From Acidobacteriota bacterium (GTDB lineage Bacteria; Acidobacteriota; Terriglobia; Terriglobales; Acidobacteriaceae), in contig JAKCDN010000002.1 of NCBI GenBank assembly GCA_021841795.1, forward strand, positions 1 to 27,346: a DNA stretch of 27,346 nucleotides. Direction: 5' to 3'. The notes beneath the pieces are model-generated. The model made no database searches and was not told the DNA's origin. It saw only the letters and a list, made by a program, of their open reading frames with translations. Shown here one piece after another: positions 1 through 7,352 of the stretch (positions within the stretch are counted from its first letter, which is position 1; each line of letters starts with the position of its first letter). The translations under genes were made by a program, and so were the position numbers.

Positions 1-309
1 GCGCTCAAACCCGGCGGACAGCTTGGCATTTTGGAGTTTAGTGAGCCCGGCGGCCTTATCGGCAAGGCCTATGCGCTCTACTTCCGGCGCGTTCTGCCGG
101 CCATCGGGCGGCTTATCTGCGGCAGTGCCGGACCCTACAGCTATCTGCCCACATCGGTTGGCGCGTTTCCTCCGCCGGCGGAGATCCTTGCAATGATGCG
201 GCGGGCAGGTTTTGAGAACTGCGCCTGGAAGCCGTATACCTTTGGCATCGCCGGGTTGTACACCGCTACGCGGCCGTCGCTGCCCTGGAATCACCATGCG
301 CTCCGCTAG
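1..309 (+). CDS. menG: Demethylmenaquinone/ubiquinone methyltransferase (MenG/UbiE), C-terminal part
   Basis: This frame is open from the first base and ends at TAG 307-309, giving the last 102 residues of a class I SAM-dependent methyltransferase. It shows the C-terminal hallmarks of the UbiE/MenG family: LKPGG then a LEFSEP strand, a tyrosine-rich YALYFRRVLPAIG segment, YSYLPTSVGAFPPP, MMRRAGF and the closing FGIAGLYTA. The family methylates demethylmenaquinone in the last step of menaquinone synthesis, and also works in ubiquinone synthesis in some bacteria. The N-terminal SAM-binding motif lies outside the window. I favour MenG because the likely host group uses menaquinone, which is inference. 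The next gene starts at 296 inside this one, so the two are probably co-translated. Confidence 0.9.
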   Translation, partial: ALKPGGQLGILEFSEPGGLIGKAYALYFRRVLPAIGRLICGSAGPYSYLPTSVGAFPPPAEILAMMRRAGFENCAWKPYTFGIAGLYTATRPSLPWNHHALR

Positions 310-1753
310 CCCCAATTCGCGCACATCCGGCGCTCTTGCGGCCGACTCTGTCGCAGCCGGCGCCGACAAGCGCCGCGTGGCGTCGCGGTCGATGGCGGCA
401 GCCGCCGTGATGACGCTGCTCAAGCTGGCCGCCGGCCTTCTCTCCGGATCGCTGGGCGTGCTCTCCGATGCGGCTCACTCGGGGCTGGATCTGGCCGGTG
501 CGGCCCTCACCTTCTTCTCGGTCAACGTCAGTGACAAACCTGCCGACGAGGATCACACCTACGGCCACGGCAAAATCGAAAACCTCTCCGCCTTTGCCGA
601 AGCGGGCCTGATGGTCTTCTCCTGCGTTTGGATCGTGGTCGAAGCCGCCTCGCGCATGGCCTCTCACTCTCTCGACCTGCGCCACTCTCTCTGGCCGGTA
701 CTGGTCCTGATTGCTTCCATCGCGGTGGACTTCTGGCGGTCACGCGAGTTGCGGGCCGTGGCCGCGCGCACCGGGTCGCCGGCGCTCGCCACGGACGCGT
801 TCCATTTCGCGTCCGATATCTGGGCCACCCTCGCGGTCCTCGTCGGCCTCGGCGCATCCTGGCTCGGCGCGCGTTTCGGAATTGCCTTTCTCGACTACGC
901 CGATTCTCTGGCTGCCATCCTGGTCTCGCTTCTCATCCTGCGCATGGCTGTCAGCCTGGGCCATCAGGCCGTCGGCGCGCTGCTCGATGAGATCCCCAGA
1001 GAGACGCGCAGCCGGCTGGTGCGCGAAGTCGAGCGGGTTCCGGGCGTCGTCGCCGTCGAGCGTGCGCGCGTGCGCCGCGCGGGAGCCGGGCATTTTGTCG
1101 ATCTTACTCTGGCCTTGCCGCGCCGCTTCACCTTCGAACATACCGGCGAGCTGGTTCGCGCCGCCACCGCCGCCGCCCAGCGCGTTCTCCCCAGGGCCGA
1201 CGTCGTGATTCACACCGTTCCCCGTGAAACCCGCGCTGAGAGCATCTTCGATCGCGTTCGGGCCGTGGCCGCCCGCAATAACGTCTCCGTGCACGAGTTG
1301 AGCGTGCAATCGCATCATGGCCGCCTCCAGATCGAATTGCACGTCGAGATCGACGAAAACAAGAGGCTGCGCGAAGCCCACAACTTTGTCACTGCCCTCG
1401 AAGCCGAGATTCTGCGCAACGTGCCGGAGATTGATTCCGTGCTCACCCACATTGAAAGCGAGCCGGCTACGATCGAGCAGCCGGAGGAGGCCGCGGTCGA
1501 AGACCGCCGCATCCAGCAGGCGCTGTGCGCCGCGGCCGAAGGCATCCCCGGGATCATCGATGTGCATGCCGTGACCGTCCTGCGCACGCGCGATCATATC
1601 GCCGTCACCTGCCACTGCACCCTCCCCGACGATCTCCCCATGCATCGCGTGCACGAGGCCATCACGGCGCTTGAAGACCGCTTCAAGCTGGAGTGTCCGG
1701 AAGTATACCGCGTCACCATCCATCCCGAGCCGGTGACCGATAATACCCGATAG
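296..1753 (+). CDS. Cation diffusion facilitator (CDF) metal transporter with extended C-terminus
   Basis: The product is a predicted inner-membrane divalent cation/proton antiporter of 485 residues. Hydrophobic helices fill about residues 33-230. The two metal-site motifs of the family are present: HSGLD (H61/D65) in helix 2 and HFASD (H170/D174) in helix 5. The HxxxD form of the first motif is typical of zinc-type members. The loop DHTYGHGKIENLSAF (86-100) is also characteristic. Most CDF proteins are about 300 residues with one cytosolic dimerisation domain. This one has about 245 residues after the membrane part, which read as three related alpha/beta units (about 240-308, 315-388, 404-480). 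I chose ATG 296, which overlaps the menG stop by 14 bases, over a start at 212 because residues encoded before 296 look like out-of-frame menG. Metal specificity cannot be read from sequence. Confidence 0.9.
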   Translation: MRSASPNSRTSGALAADSVAAGADKRRVASRSMAAAAVMTLLKLAAGLLSGSLGVLSDAAHSGLDLAGAALTFFSVNVSDKPADEDHTYGHGKIENLSAFAEAGLMVFSCVWIVVEAASRMASHSLDLRHSLWPVLVLIASIAVDFWRSRELRAVAARTGSPALATDAFHFASDIWATLAVLVGLGASWLGARFGIAFLDYADSLAAILVSLLILRMAVSLGHQAVGALLDEIPRETRSRLVREVERVPGVVAVERARVRRAGAGHFVDLTLALPRRFTFEHTGELVRAATAAAQRVLPRADVVIHTVPRETRAESIFDRVRAVAARNNVSVHELSVQSHHGRLQIELHVEIDENKRLREAHNFVTALEAEILRNVPEIDSVLTHIESEPATIEQPEEAAVEDRRIQQALCAAAEGIPGIIDVHAVTVLRTRDHIAVTCHCTLPDDLPMHRVHEAITALEDRFKLECPEVYRVTIHPEPVTDNTR

Positions 1754-1801
1754 GGATTGCTGAAGCATGCGCGCCTCAGTGCGCGGTGCTGTTCCAGGCC
1801 T

Positions 1802-2572
1802 ATGATTACTCGCGCCATCGCCAACTTCTTCCAGATCGCCTCGCTCCTTCTTCTCCTGCTGGCTGTGGCGTTGATGTCTGCTGTCGTGACCATGCACTTT
1901 GCCATCCATGGCGCCGAGGTGCAGGTGCCCGCCCTGAAAGACATGACCGTAGCCGATGCTTTAAGCGAGACCGCCGGACTTGGCCTGTACCTCGATGTCG
2001 ATAATCGCTACTATTCGGGCGAGGTGGCCGCCGGGCACATCCTGTCGCAGTCCCCGGCGCCGGGCACGGTGGTGCGCCGCCAGTGGCACGTGCGCGTCTC
2101 TGAGAGCCTGGGCCCGCAGAAGGTCGATGTCCCCGATACCGTGGGCGCCGATGAGCGCGTGGCCGCTCTCGAACTGCGCCGCGCCGGTCTCGAAATCGGC
2201 GAGATCGCGCGCCTGCCCTACAGCGACGCGGCGGAAGGAACTGTGCTGGCGCAGGATCCGCCGGCCCACGCGCAGGGCATCGAGCAGCCGAGTGTCAACC
2301 TGCTGGTGGCTGCGCAGGACGATCAGTCGCCCGGCGGTTACGTGATGCCCGATTTCGTCGATCGGCCCCTGGCCGGCGCTAAAGCCGCCCTGGCTGCCCT
2401 CGGCATTCATGCCGGCCCGCCCGGCTTTGTCGATGTTCCGGTTGCGCCGGTGGGCAGCGGCTTCGCACCCCTTCGTCCTCTGGTCCGGCCCGGAGACGTG
2501 CTGGCCCAGACGCCCGCTCCCGGATCGCATATCGATCAGACCACCATCGTGCATTTCACGGTGGTGAGATAG
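1802..2572 (+). CDS. Membrane-anchored protein with three PASTA domains
   Basis: The 256-residue protein has one N-terminal membrane helix (about 8-34, LLLLLAVALMSAVV) and then an extracytoplasmic part made of three PASTA-type repeats (about 38-101, 105-172, 178-256). Each repeat has the typical valine/proline opening (VQVPALKDMT, VDVPDTVG, YVMPDFVDRPL) and a QSPAPGT, QDPPAHA or QTPAPGS turn. PASTA domains bind peptidoglycan or muropeptides in Ser/Thr kinases and penicillin-binding proteins. Here there is no kinase or transpeptidase domain, so a wall-sensing or scaffolding role is inferred only. The in-frame TTG at 1757 would add 15 polar residues before the helix, so I prefer ATG 1802. It sits 48 bases after the transporter gene and 23 bases before the next gene, consistent with one operon. 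Confidence 0.85.
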   Translation: MITRAIANFFQIASLLLLLLAVALMSAVVTMHFAIHGAEVQVPALKDMTVADALSETAGLGLYLDVDNRYYSGEVAAGHILSQSPAPGTVVRRQWHVRVSESLGPQKVDVPDTVGADERVAALELRRAGLEIGEIARLPYSDAAEGTVLAQDPPAHAQGIEQPSVNLLVAAQDDQSPGGYVMPDFVDRPLAGAKAALAALGIHAGPPGFVDVPVAPVGSGFAPLRPLVRPGDVLAQTPAPGSHIDQTTIVHFTVVR

Positions 2573-2595
2573 TTGATGTACAGGAGAAAAGCCCC

Positions 2596-3099
2596 ATGGG
2601 ATTGACCGAGGATCTGGAAAAAATCGCGCGCCAGGAGCGGGAGTTGCGGCTGCCGTGCTTCGATATGCAGGTGGCATGGGATCTCGGTTCGAGCATCCGC
2701 GCCATGGCGGTGGAACGAGGCTATGCCCTGGTCGTCGATGTCAGGCGCTCTGCCCAGCCGCTCTTCTACGCCGCGCTCGGCGGCACCACGCCCGACAACG
2801 CGGAGTGGGTGCGCCGCAAGAGCAACGTGGTGGCGCGCTTCCATCGCAGCTCCTACGCCGTGGGCATGACCCTCAGGCTCAAGGGCACAACCCTGCTGGA
2901 CCGCTACGGGCTGGCCGTCGCCGATTATGCAGCCGACGGCGGCTCGTTTCCGCTCGTGGTCGAGAATGCGGGCATCGTCGGCAGCGTCACCGTCTCCGGA
3001 CTGCCGCAGCGCGATGATCATGATCTGGTCGTGGAAGCCCTCTGCGCGCATCTGGGGCGCGACTTTGCCGCGCTGCGCCTGGGACCGGAAGGCGCGTAA
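2596..3099 (+). CDS. UPF0303 / HbpS-like (DUF336) family protein
   Basis: This is a 167-residue soluble protein of the UPF0303 group within the DUF336 (GlcG/HbpS-like, 'heme-degrading domain') superfamily. The pattern matches that group: an N-terminal helix, ALVVDVRR, YAALGGTTPDNAEWVRRKSN, then GGSFPLVVEN followed by GIVGSVTVSGLPQRDDHDLVVEAL. In DUF336 proteins the final glycine-rich GxxGxxxxSG segment shapes the ligand pocket. HbpS binds heme, but the biochemical role of UPF0303 members is not settled, so I assign no reaction. The start is well supported by a ribosome site (AGGAG at 2582-2586) nine bases before ATG 2596. It is the last gene of the plus-strand block and faces rsmB. Confidence 0.85.
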   Translation: MGLTEDLEKIARQERELRLPCFDMQVAWDLGSSIRAMAVERGYALVVDVRRSAQPLFYAALGGTTPDNAEWVRRKSNVVARFHRSSYAVGMTLRLKGTTLLDRYGLAVADYAADGGSFPLVVENAGIVGSVTVSGLPQRDDHDLVVEALCAHLGRDFAALRLGPEGA

Positions 3100-3140
3100 A
3101 AAACCTCCGCGGCCGCCCGATATTCATGCCTTCCGGTCCC
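3081..3140. repeat. 13-bp perfect inverted repeat spanning the UPF0303 stop codon
   Basis: The arm at 3081-3093 (GGGACCGGAAGGC) is the exact reverse complement of the arm at 3128-3140, with 34 bases between them. The left arm lies inside the last codons of the UPF0303 gene and the right arm is in the convergent gap before rsmB. As RNA from either strand it would form a stable stem. No T-tract follows in either direction, so a simple intrinsic terminator is not evident; a role in terminating convergent transcription is inference. Confidence 0.6.
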
Positions 3141-3240
3141 GGATTGGCCGCTGCCTGCCGCTGCCTGATGGCGCTGAGCGGCCTGCGCATGCTCATTCCG
3201 CGCCCGCGCTCCGCGTCCCGGCGGCGATTCCTGTGGCCGC

Positions 3241-4593
3241 TTAAGCGCGTCTTTCCATCAGCGCAACAAAAAAGCCGTCGGTCGGCATGATGCCCGGCAG
3301 CAGGCGCAGTGCACCTTCCGGCGTAAGGCCCTGCCGCACCCGCTCCGCGCCGCCGGCTTGCAGAATTCCGTCGCGCCCCAGCGTGTCGATCAGCGGCGCC
3401 AGTGCGATCTGCCGCAGGTTCGCATCCCTGGCCAGCACCGCCGCGACAACCTGCTCGTTCTCTTCCGGCTCCAGCGAGCACGTCGAGTAGATCACGCGTC
3501 CGCCCGGACGCACAGCCCGCAAGGCCGCCTGCAAAATCGCCTGCTGGAGCCCGGCAAGCCGCGCCGGATCGTCCCAGCGCAGGCGATGCCGGATCTCCGG
3601 ATTGCGCCCCAGGGTTCCGGTGCCGCTGCAGGGCACATCGGCCAGCGCAAGATCGAAGGCGGCGCTTTCTTCGAGCAGCGCCGCGTCGGCAAGCCGGCAC
3701 TCCACGCGGTCCGCGTACGCGGCAACGCGGGCGCGCAACTCGGCAAGCCGCTTGGGGCTCGACTCGCAGGCCACAATGCGCGCTTCCGGATTGCGCTCGG
3801 CCAGAATCAGCGTTTTGCCGCCGGGCGCGGCGCAGGCATCCAGTATTTTTTTCGGCTCTTCGCCGGCAGTGCCGTTTGCGCGAGCTGCCAGTTCGGCAAT
3901 GAGCTGCGATCCCTCGTCCTGCACGCGCACGCGCCCCGCGCGAAAGGCCTGCCCCGCGGTTACGTCGCCGGAAGTGACGGTCTGCGCGGCCGCAACCAGC
4001 TCGCTCGATGCAAGCGCGATTCCGGCCCCGCGCAGCTCCTCCGCAACGGCTGCGTCCGCCACCCGTACGGTGGTTCGTGGCTGGCTTTGCCCGTGGCGGC
4101 AGATCGCCTGCATCGCCTCCGTGCCGTAAACCGCGGCCCATCGCTCCACCATCCAGACGGGATGCGCCGCGCTGCCTTCAATCTCCTGCTCCCGGAGCTC
4201 GCCCTGCGCCGCGCTGCCGCGGAGAACCGCGTTCACCATTCCCGCGGCGAAGCGGTGCCCGGACTGCTTGCTGAGCTCTACGCTCTCATCAATGGCTGCG
4301 TGCGCCGGAATGCGGTCGAGAAAGCGCAGTTGAAACAGGCCCAGCCGCAGGGCAATGCGTACCTCTGGATCGAGCCTGGCGTTGGGGCGCTTGAGCCGCG
4401 CGCGAACCTGCTCGTCCAGCCAAATCTGCCAGCGAAGCACGCCCAGAACCATCGCTGTGGCCAGATTGCGGTCGGCCGGCGCCAGAGCATCGACCTCTTT
4501 TGTGCGCAGCAGTTCGTCGGCGTGGTCCCTGCCGCCCTCGACGGCGAGCAGGATGCGAAAGGCCGCTTTGCGTGCGGGAGCGATGCGTGGCAT
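3241..4593 (-). CDS. rsmB: 16S rRNA (cytosine(967)-C(5))-methyltransferase RsmB
   Basis: The 450-residue enzyme transfers a methyl group from SAM to C5 of C967 in 16S rRNA. Residues 1 to about 140 form the NusB-like RNA-binding domain that distinguishes RsmB from other RNA m5C methylases. The catalytic Rossmann domain carries DACAAPGGKT (252-261) for SAM, DVPCSGTG (319-326, with Cys322) and STCSLEPEENE (from 370, with the nucleophile Cys372). The start is uncertain: a TTG at 4623 and an ATG at 4614 lie in frame inside fmt, while ATG 4593 lies four bases past the fmt stop and begins exactly at the conserved PARKAAF stretch, so I chose it. Tight spacing with fmt and def is a widespread bacterial arrangement. 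Confidence 0.95.
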   Translation of the reverse strand: MPRIAPARKAAFRILLAVEGGRDHADELLRTKEVDALAPADRNLATAMVLGVLRWQIWLDEQVRARLKRPNARLDPEVRIALRLGLFQLRFLDRIPAHAAIDESVELSKQSGHRFAAGMVNAVLRGSAAQGELREQEIEGSAAHPVWMVERWAAVYGTEAMQAICRHGQSQPRTTVRVADAAVAEELRGAGIALASSELVAAAQTVTSGDVTAGQAFRAGRVRVQDEGSQLIAELAARANGTAGEEPKKILDACAAPGGKTLILAERNPEARIVACESSPKRLAELRARVAAYADRVECRLADAALLEESAAFDLALADVPCSGTGTLGRNPEIRHRLRWDDPARLAGLQQAILQAALRAVRPGGRVIYSTCSLEPEENEQVVAAVLARDANLRQIALAPLIDTLGRDGILQAGGAERVRQGLTPEGALRLLPGIMPTDGFFVALMERRA

Positions 4594-4597
4594 GTCT

Positions 4598-5569
4598 TCA
4601 ACCCAGCCGCGCATCGGCGCCAAAGGGATTACCCCGCAGAAAGTCCGCGGCGCTGAGGCGCTTCTTGCCTTCCAGTTGGACTTCGATCAGCTCGATCCAT
4701 GTGTTCCCGGCACAGGCCGCAAACAGCCGGTGGTCTTCGACGCGTACCGATCCGGGCGCGGCCGCGCCCAGCTGATCCTCCTCGCCTGCGTGTGCCGCGC
4801 TCATGCGATGCACAATCAGCTTCCTGCCCTGCAGGGTTGAGAATGCCCCCGGCCAGGGTTGGAAGCCGCGCCAGCGGTTGTACAGCTCGGTTGCCGCGCG
4901 CGCGGCAAAATCCATGCGCCCGTCCTCGCGGTCCAGCAGCGGCGCAAAGCTGGCATCCTCTTGATTCTGCGCCTGCGCATGAAGCGTCCCGTCGGCGAGT
5001 CCCGCCAGCGTCGCAACAACCAGCGGCGCTCCCGCTTCGGCCAGCACCGGAAAGAGCTCCGCCGCGGTCTGTCCTGGTCCGATCTCGATTGTCTGTTGCA
5101 GCAGAATCGGACCGGTATCCAGGCCCTCTTCCAGCAGCATGGTCGTGTTGCCCGTGAACGCATCGCCCATGGCGATGGCCCACTGAATCGGCGCGGCGCC
5201 GCGGTATTTGGGCAGAAGTGAGGCGTGCAGGTTGATGCAGCCCAGCCGCGGAACGGCAAGCATCCACGGTGGAACCATGCGTCCGTAAGCCACAACTACG
5301 ATGGCGTCGGGCGCAATGGCCTCAAGCTGGGTCTGGAAGGCGGGGTTGTTGCGGATCTTTTCCGGCTGGATCACCGGAATTCCAGCGGCGATTGCGGCTT
5401 GTTTTACGGGCGGCGCCGCCACCTCCCGCTCGCGGCCCACGGGGCGGTCCGGCTGCGATACCGCAAGCTCGATCGCGTGTCCCGCGGCAAGCAGCGCCCG
5501 CAGCGTGGGCACGGCGAACTGCGGCGTGCCGCAGAAAACCAGCCTCAGAGGGTGCGCTGAGCCTGTCAT
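4598..5569 (-). CDS. fmt: Methionyl-tRNA formyltransferase
   Basis: The 323-residue enzyme uses 10-formyl-tetrahydrofolate to formylate Met-tRNA(fMet) for translation initiation. The N-terminal half is the formyltransferase Rossmann fold, opening with LVFCGTPQFAVP. The active-site segment INLHASLLPKYRGAAPIQW supplies Asn113 and His115, and GLDTGPIL supplies Asp151, the triad expected from the E. coli enzyme. The C-terminal part (about 210-323) is the tRNA-binding OB-like domain, with NRWRGFQPWPGAF. It starts seven bases after the def stop and nearly abuts rsmB, so def-fmt-rsmB are very probably co-transcribed. Length and motifs are normal and the gene looks intact. Confidence 0.97.
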   Translation of the reverse strand: MTGSAHPLRLVFCGTPQFAVPTLRALLAAGHAIELAVSQPDRPVGREREVAAPPVKQAAIAAGIPVIQPEKIRNNPAFQTQLEAIAPDAIVVVAYGRMVPPWMLAVPRLGCINLHASLLPKYRGAAPIQWAIAMGDAFTGNTTMLLEEGLDTGPILLQQTIEIGPGQTAAELFPVLAEAGAPLVVATLAGLADGTLHAQAQNQEDASFAPLLDREDGRMDFAARAATELYNRWRGFQPWPGAFSTLQGRKLIVHRMSAAHAGEEDQLGAAAPGSVRVEDHRLFAACAGNTWIELIEVQLEGKKRLSAADFLRGNPFGADARLG

Positions 5570-5576
5570 GGCCGCT

Positions 5577-6086
5577 CTACCACGAGCCTTCGCTCTGCAT
5601 CTTGCGGACCCTGCGCAGGCTCAGGCTGCGCTTCAGGGCGCTCATGCGGAAGATGAACAGCACGCCGTCGAGATGATCGATCTCGTGCTGGAAGGCGCGC
5701 GCCAGCAGCTCCTCCCCGTCCATCTCAAACCACTTCCCGTTCTCATCCTGAGCGCGGATGCGAACCTTCGCGGCCCGCACCACCTTTTCGCGAATGTCGG
5801 GGAAGCTCAGGCAGCCCTCTTCTTCGTACTGCCGCCCTTCGCTCACAATGATCTCGGGATTCACGAGCGCCAGCTTCTGCGCGGGATCCTTGCCCATGCT
5901 CAGGTCGATCACCGTCACGCGCTTCGACACCCCCACCTGCGGCGCGGCCAGTCCGATGCCCTGCGATGCATAGGTGGTCTCGAACATGTCCGCAATCAGA
6001 TTGCGCAGTTCGTCGTTGAACTCCGTTACGGGCTCGCCCGGCCGCTCCAGCACCGGCTCGGGATACTTTACGATCTTCAGAATCAT
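5577..6086 (-). CDS. def: Peptide deformylase
   Basis: The 169-residue metalloenzyme removes the formyl group from the N-terminal methionine of new proteins. All three family motifs are present in order: GIGLAAPQVG (motif 1), EEGCLSFPDI (motif 2, whose Cys binds the metal) and QHEIDHLDG (motif 3, HExxDH, with two metal-binding His and the catalytic Glu). The N-terminus MILKIVKYPEPVLERP is typical. It lies seven bases downstream of aroC and seven bases upstream of fmt. It reverses the modification made by the fmt product, so the operon pairs both ends of the formyl-Met cycle. Confidence 0.97.
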   Translation of the reverse strand: MILKIVKYPEPVLERPGEPVTEFNDELRNLIADMFETTYASQGIGLAAPQVGVSKRVTVIDLSMGKDPAQKLALVNPEIIVSEGRQYEEEGCLSFPDIREKVVRAAKVRIRAQDENGKWFEMDGEELLARAFQHEIDHLDGVLFIFRMSALKRSLSLRRVRKMQSEGSW

Positions 6087-6093
6087 CGGCCTT

Positions 6094-7275
6094 TCAGAAT
6101 CTCCGTATCTGTTCGATATAACCGTCGAAATTCCGCTTCAGCTCCAGCAGCGAATCGCCGCCGAACTTCTCGTGAGCCAGATTGGCCAGCACCAGCGCCA
6201 CCATGGCCTCTGCGGCCACGCCCGCGGCCGGAACCACGCAGATATCGCTGCGCTCGTAACTCGCCCTGGTCGATTCGCGCGTATCGAAGCGGACTGACTC
6301 CAGCGGCTGGCGCAACGTGGAAATCGGCTTCAGGTAGCCGCGCACAATAATGTCTTCGCCGTTTGAAACCCCGCCCTCAATGCCGCCGGCGTTATTGTGC
6401 GGCCGCGTAAAGCGCGTCGGCCGTCCCGGGGGATTCTCGGCCGCGTATTGAATGGGATCGTGGACCTTGGAGCCGAACGAGGCCGCGCCTTCCACCCCGC
6501 GCCCGATCTCAACCGCCTTGACGGCCTGCACGCTCATCACCGCCCAGGCCAGTTGCCCATCCAGGCGCTCGTCCCAGTTGGCATAGGAGCCGAGCCCCGC
6601 CGGCACTCCGTGCGCCACCACCTCGAAGATCCCGTTTACGGTGTCATCGCTGCGGGTCGCCGCATCCACTTCCGCCTTCATGCGCGCTTCGGTCTCGGCG
6701 TCCACGCACGCCAGCACCACCTCTGCTTTTTCGGCGAGTGCGGCAATCTCTTCCCATGCCGCATCCCGCTCCAGGCTCACCCGCCCCACGCGCGTTACAT
6801 GGCTGGTTACCTCGATGCCGAGCTGGCGCAGCATAAGCTTGGCAAATGCGCCCGCCGCCACGCGCGATGTAGACTCCCGCGCCGAGGCGCGTTCCAGCAC
6901 GTAGCGCGCATCCGGAAAGTTGTACTTCAGCGCGCCGGCCAGGTCGGCGTGGCCGGGCCGCGGCGAAGCCACCGCGCGGTGCTTCGCGGGGTCGCCGGAC
7001 TCCACCGGCAGCTTCTCCTGCCAGTTCTTCCAGTCGCGATTCACGATCTCAATCGCGATCGGCGAACCGATGGTCTTTCCGTGACGCACCCCGGAGAGCA
7101 CGTGCGCCTGATCGGTTTCGATCTTCATGCGTCCGCCGCGGCCATAGCCCTGCTGCCGCCGCCACAGTTCGCGGTTCACAAACTCCACATCGATGGGGAC
7201 GCCTGCGGGAAGCCCGGAAACCAGCGCCATCAGCGCCTCGCCGTGAGATTCTCCTGCGGTGGAAAAACGGATCAT
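6094..7275 (-). CDS. aroC: Chorismate synthase
   Basis: The 393-residue enzyme uses reduced FMN to convert 5-enolpyruvylshikimate-3-phosphate to chorismate, the last shared step toward aromatic amino acids, folate and menaquinone. Family signatures are clear: FSTAGESHG at the N-terminus, RPGHADLAGALKY, RASARESTSRVAAGAFAK, the flavin-contacting SNGEDIIVRGYLKPISTL and the C-terminal RSDICVVPAAGVAAEAMVALVLA. ATG 7275 was chosen because the family always begins MIRFSTAGESHG-like; an in-frame start at 7329 would add 18 unrelated residues. It lies 77 bases downstream of the GH92 gene and seven bases upstream of def. Grouping with def-fmt-rsmB is not a pathway link and probably reflects growth-related co-expression (inference). 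Confidence 0.96.
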   Translation of the reverse strand: MIRFSTAGESHGEALMALVSGLPAGVPIDVEFVNRELWRRQQGYGRGGRMKIETDQAHVLSGVRHGKTIGSPIAIEIVNRDWKNWQEKLPVESGDPAKHRAVASPRPGHADLAGALKYNFPDARYVLERASARESTSRVAAGAFAKLMLRQLGIEVTSHVTRVGRVSLERDAAWEEIAALAEKAEVVLACVDAETEARMKAEVDAATRSDDTVNGIFEVVAHGVPAGLGSYANWDERLDGQLAWAVMSVQAVKAVEIGRGVEGAASFGSKVHDPIQYAAENPPGRPTRFTRPHNNAGGIEGGVSNGEDIIVRGYLKPISTLRQPLESVRFDTRESTRASYERSDICVVPAAGVAAEAMVALVLANLAHEKFGGDSLLELKRNFDGYIEQIRRF

Positions 7276-7352
7276 ATAGGTCTTATTGTAAATGCGATTG
7301 GGCTGCGGCCGCGCGGCGAAAGTCCGCAAGGCACGATCCCGCAGCCCCGCCG

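Noticed and set aside
740..1909. Long minus-strand frame of 389 codons opposite the CDF gene
   Set aside because: Shadow of the plus-strand gene in GC-rich DNA. The plus frame has both metal-site motifs and the family fold.
3358..4656. Plus-strand 432-codon frame opposite rsmB
   Set aside because: Shadow frame; rsmB on the minus strand has all the catalytic motifs.
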